From contig JAJZME010000038.1 of the NCBI GenBank assembly GCA_021803035.1, positions 86,101 to 150,100 on the forward strand: a stretch of DNA of 64,000 nt. Direction: 5' to 3'. Of this stretch, positions 62,482-64,000 are shown piece after piece; within the stretch, counting starts at the first letter, position 1, and every line of letters starts with the position of its first letter. The notes beneath the pieces are model-generated. The model searched no databases. It was not told the origin of the DNA and saw only the letters and a program-made list of their open reading frames with translations. Origin of the DNA: Acidobacteriota bacterium. GTDB lineage: Bacteria > Acidobacteriota > Terriglobia > Terriglobales > Acidobacteriaceae. A program made the position numbers and the translations under genes.

Positions 62482-63240
62482 ATGTGTGGCCGATACGGAC
62501 GCCGGGCTGACAAACAGCGGATCGCGGAGTGGTTCCGCACCCGCAACACCGACGTATTCAACGAGGAGTACTACGAGATCAACGACATCGCCTTCACGCC
62601 CTCGTACAACATTGCGCCTGAGAGCGCGCAGCCGGTTGTCCGGCTCGACCACGACACAGGCGATCGTGTACTGGCGCTCATGAAATGGGGACTGGTGCCG
62701 TATTGGTCGAAGACGCCACGGGCCGGCTTCAGCTCCATCAACGCGCGCGCCGACAAGCTCTCTTCGAGCGGCGCGTGGCGTGAATCCTGGAAGCATCGCC
62801 GCTGCCTGATCCCAGCCAACTTCTTCTACGAATGGGAGCCGTTGACCAAAGACGAAGAGAGAAAAAGGATAAGCAAGCCCTGGGCCGTGTCGCTCCCCGA
62901 CGACAGGCTCTTTGCCTTTGGTGGCATCTGGGACCGATGGAAAGGGCGCGACGCGAACAACAACGAGCTGGTTCTTGAGAGCTTCAGCATCATCACCACA
63001 GATCCCAACGAACTGCTCGAACCGTTTCACAACCGATGTCCGCTCATCATCGAGCCAAAGGACTACTCGCGCTGGCTGGCGCCGGCCGAGTCCTCGCATC
63101 TGCCCATCGATCTTGTCCGCACCTGGCCAGCTAAGGACATGAAGGCCTGGCGCGTGGCCAAGCTCCAGGGCAACGGCCCGCACTTGCTGGAGCCGCTCAC
63201 GGATCCTCCGCCCACTCTGCTTGATGGTCTGGAGCCGTGA
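62482..63240 (+). CDS. SRAP-domain protein (YedK/HMCES family)
   Basis: 252 residues. The catalytic Cys is residue 2 (MCGRYGRR), exposed after Met removal. Other active-site elements are present: INARADKL (Asn), IPANFFYEWE (Glu) and FHNRCPLII (His). The protein crosslinks covalently to abasic sites in single-stranded DNA and shields them from error-prone bypass. It is divergent from the mutasome operon across 135 bp, so the two may be co-induced by DNA damage. An insert around DKLSSSGAWRESWKHRRCLIP is standard. Confidence 0.95.
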   Translation: MCGRYGRRADKQRIAEWFRTRNTDVFNEEYYEINDIAFTPSYNIAPESAQPVVRLDHDTGDRVLALMKWGLVPYWSKTPRAGFSSINARADKLSSSGAWRESWKHRRCLIPANFFYEWEPLTKDEERKRISKPWAVSLPDDRLFAFGGIWDRWKGRDANNNELVLESFSIITTDPNELLEPFHNRCPLIIEPKDYSRWLAPAESSHLPIDLVRTWPAKDMKAWRVAKLQGNGPHLLEPLTDPPPTLLDGLEP

Positions 63241-63372
63241 CTCCGCGGGATTTCTGATGACAAGCCGGACTTCCCAATAGAGATTGTGTATTCGTGACGT
63301 TGCAAATGGAAATCGGGTAGGATCGGTGCTTGATGGGATTTACCTTCGATTCACAGCAAGGCAGAGAATTCA

Positions 63373-63660
63373 GTGGCTACATTGCTCATCGATGACAAGC
63401 GCAACCTTCCGGCGGACCGTGTAGCTCGCACATATAAGGCCGGCATTGAGGCGCTGCGCGAACAGCACTGGGATCTCCTATATCTCGATCATGATCTCGG
63501 CGACTTCTCAGGGGTTGAGGGGCGGGAGTTAACGGGCTACGATGTGGCTTGCTGGCTGGAGGAGAATCCTCGGTTTCTCCCGGACCGAATCGAGATCGTG
63601 ACTAGCAACCCAGCCGGCCGACGGAAGATTCAGCTAGCCTTGGAAAGGTGCCAACGTTGA
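63373..63660 (+). CDS. Stand-alone receiver-like protein (cyclic-phosphate-processing receiver type)
   Basis: 95 residues from a GTG at 63373. The fold is a minimal receiver: LLIDDKRNLP (acidic pair 7-8), then LLYLDHDLGDFSG (Asp about 39 and 41) and IEIVTSNPAGRRKIQLAL. The D-H-D-L-G-D-x-x-G pattern is that of the cREC family (PF20274-type), found near nucleotide-phosphate-processing and conflict systems, rather than of classical phospho-receivers. No output domain and no partner gene are present; the following 240 bp are non-coding. Confidence 0.7.
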   Translation: MATLLIDDKRNLPADRVARTYKAGIEALREQHWDLLYLDHDLGDFSGVEGRELTGYDVACWLEENPRFLPDRIEIVTSNPAGRRKIQLALERCQR

Positions 63661-63901
63661 ATGCGGTTCCGTTCTCATGAGTGACGGTCCAAACGGTCGT
63701 GTCGCTGGCCTTCACCCGAAAAACCTATAGCCTAGCCGACTTAGCGGTACTGATCGAGATAACCGTGTTCGGTAGGGTGCGTGATCAGGGAACGAGAATA
63801 GCATCTTTAGCCTTTTGCCATCTCGCTTCGAGAATGGGGCGTCTCGCCTTAATTGCGTCTTTTGCAGAGTTGCAATAAGGATGCGTAAAATCGAGATTTG
63901 C
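63661..63901. other. 241-bp intergenic stretch
   Basis: Between the receiver-like gene and the IS630 edge. A short open frame (63681-63878) has no recognisable feature and no ribosome-binding site. No hairpin with a T-run or repeat was noted. Confidence 0.35.
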
Positions 63902-64000
63902 TAGTGTAGTCCGCCGTTAATTTCATCTTTTATGCAGAGCGGCGCGGGCGCGGGTGACCTTTTCCAGGATGTCGCTGGCCTTGGCAGTCCAGATGAAGGG
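63902..64000. mobile_element. Edge of a second IS630-type element
   Basis: A TA-flanked end (TAGTGTAGTCCGCCGTTAAT from 63902) is followed 21 bp later by a transposase stop codon on the minus strand. This is the same end layout as the complete IS630 copy at 51.9-53.0 kb, but the end sequence differs (TAGTGTAGTCC versus TAGTGGCCTGTC), so it is a different element. The rest lies outside the window. Confidence 0.65.
63923..64000 (-). CDS. IS630-family transposase, C-terminal end (cut by window edge)
   Basis: The last 25 codons read PFIWTAKASDILEKVTRARA followed by ALHKR and a stop. The PFxWTxxADxIL motif is the usual C-terminus of one IS630 subgroup. Start and catalytic core lie to the right of the window, so completeness cannot be judged. 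Confidence 0.75.
   Translation of the reverse strand, partial: PFIWTAKASDILEKVTRARAALHKR

Noticed and set aside
1..64000. CRISPR arrays, complete tRNA or rRNA genes
   Set aside because: No regularly spaced repeats, and no complete cloverleaf-compatible sequence or rRNA motif was seen on either strand; the only tRNA-like sequence is the 21-bp fragment at 51360.

Overview
The window looks like a chromosomal segment of a GC-rich, aerobic Gram-negative heterotroph, most likely an Acidobacteriota (Terriglobia-type) bacterium. This is inference. It rests on an Oar-like TonB-dependent receptor with an N-terminal carboxypeptidase-regulatory-like domain, exported DUF4382/DUF5666-type proteins, an RND efflux operon preceded by a small exported protein ending in a PPPAY tail, and an imuA-imuB-dnaE2 cassette. 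No rRNA, complete tRNA or CRISPR array was seen.

Layout. (1) 1-6.1 kb: reductive pyrimidine catabolism. A minus-strand operon encodes beta-ureidopropionase, PreT, PreA and dihydropyrimidinase, and a class III aminotransferase (cut by the left edge) converges on it; together they can take uracil/thymine to beta-amino acids and transaminate these. (2) 6.3-9.3 kb: a stand-alone receiver protein, an internally deleted ISAs1-type element with both terminal repeats kept, and murA. (3) 9.4-14 kb: a lactate-permease/LarA-type racemase pair and a divergent M19 dipeptidase. (4) 14-20.9 kb: a translationally coupled cytochrome-assembly-like/hemA/hemC/hemD operon, a membrane-anchored lytic transglycosylase-like protein and a lipoprotein with its terminator. 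(5) 21.4-32.6 kb, plus strand: mutS, a nagZ-anmK-solute-binding-protein operon (peptidoglycan recycling), an exported DUF5666-like protein and the TonB receptor. (6) 32.6-38.8 kb: two glycosyltransferases, a zinc-ribbon protein, an alpha/beta hydrolase, OsmC and a LysR regulator. (7) 39.1-45.4 kb: a small membrane protein plus a tripartite RND efflux operon ending in a strong terminator. (8) 45.4-49.8 kb: PEBP, YbaK-type deacylase, adenosine-specific kinase and an EF-P paralogue on the minus strand, then a polytopic membrane protein and a PilZ protein whose C-terminus resembles Abi-alpha (DUF4393).

(9) 50-53 kb is a graveyard of mobile DNA: an IS3 fragment, a doubly truncated phage capsid gene, the C-terminus of a tyrosine integrase, a 21-bp 3' end of tRNA-Asn (a phage attachment core), an IS21 fragment and an intact IS630 copy. 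(10) 53-63.7 kb is a DNA-metabolism block: a 1144-residue TM0106-type nuclease-helicase, the dnaE2/imuB/imuA mutasome, and a divergent SRAP (YedK/HMCES) gene sharing a 135-bp intergenic region that holds a perfect TTGCAC-N8-GTGCAA palindrome, a candidate SOS operator. A lone cyclic-phosphate-type receiver protein and the edge of a second IS630 element close the window.

The most unusual items are the PilZ/Abi-alpha-like fusion, the mutasome-SRAP SOS locus beside the nuclease-helicase, the EF-P paralogue/adenosine-kinase/deacylase cluster and the phage attachment remnant.
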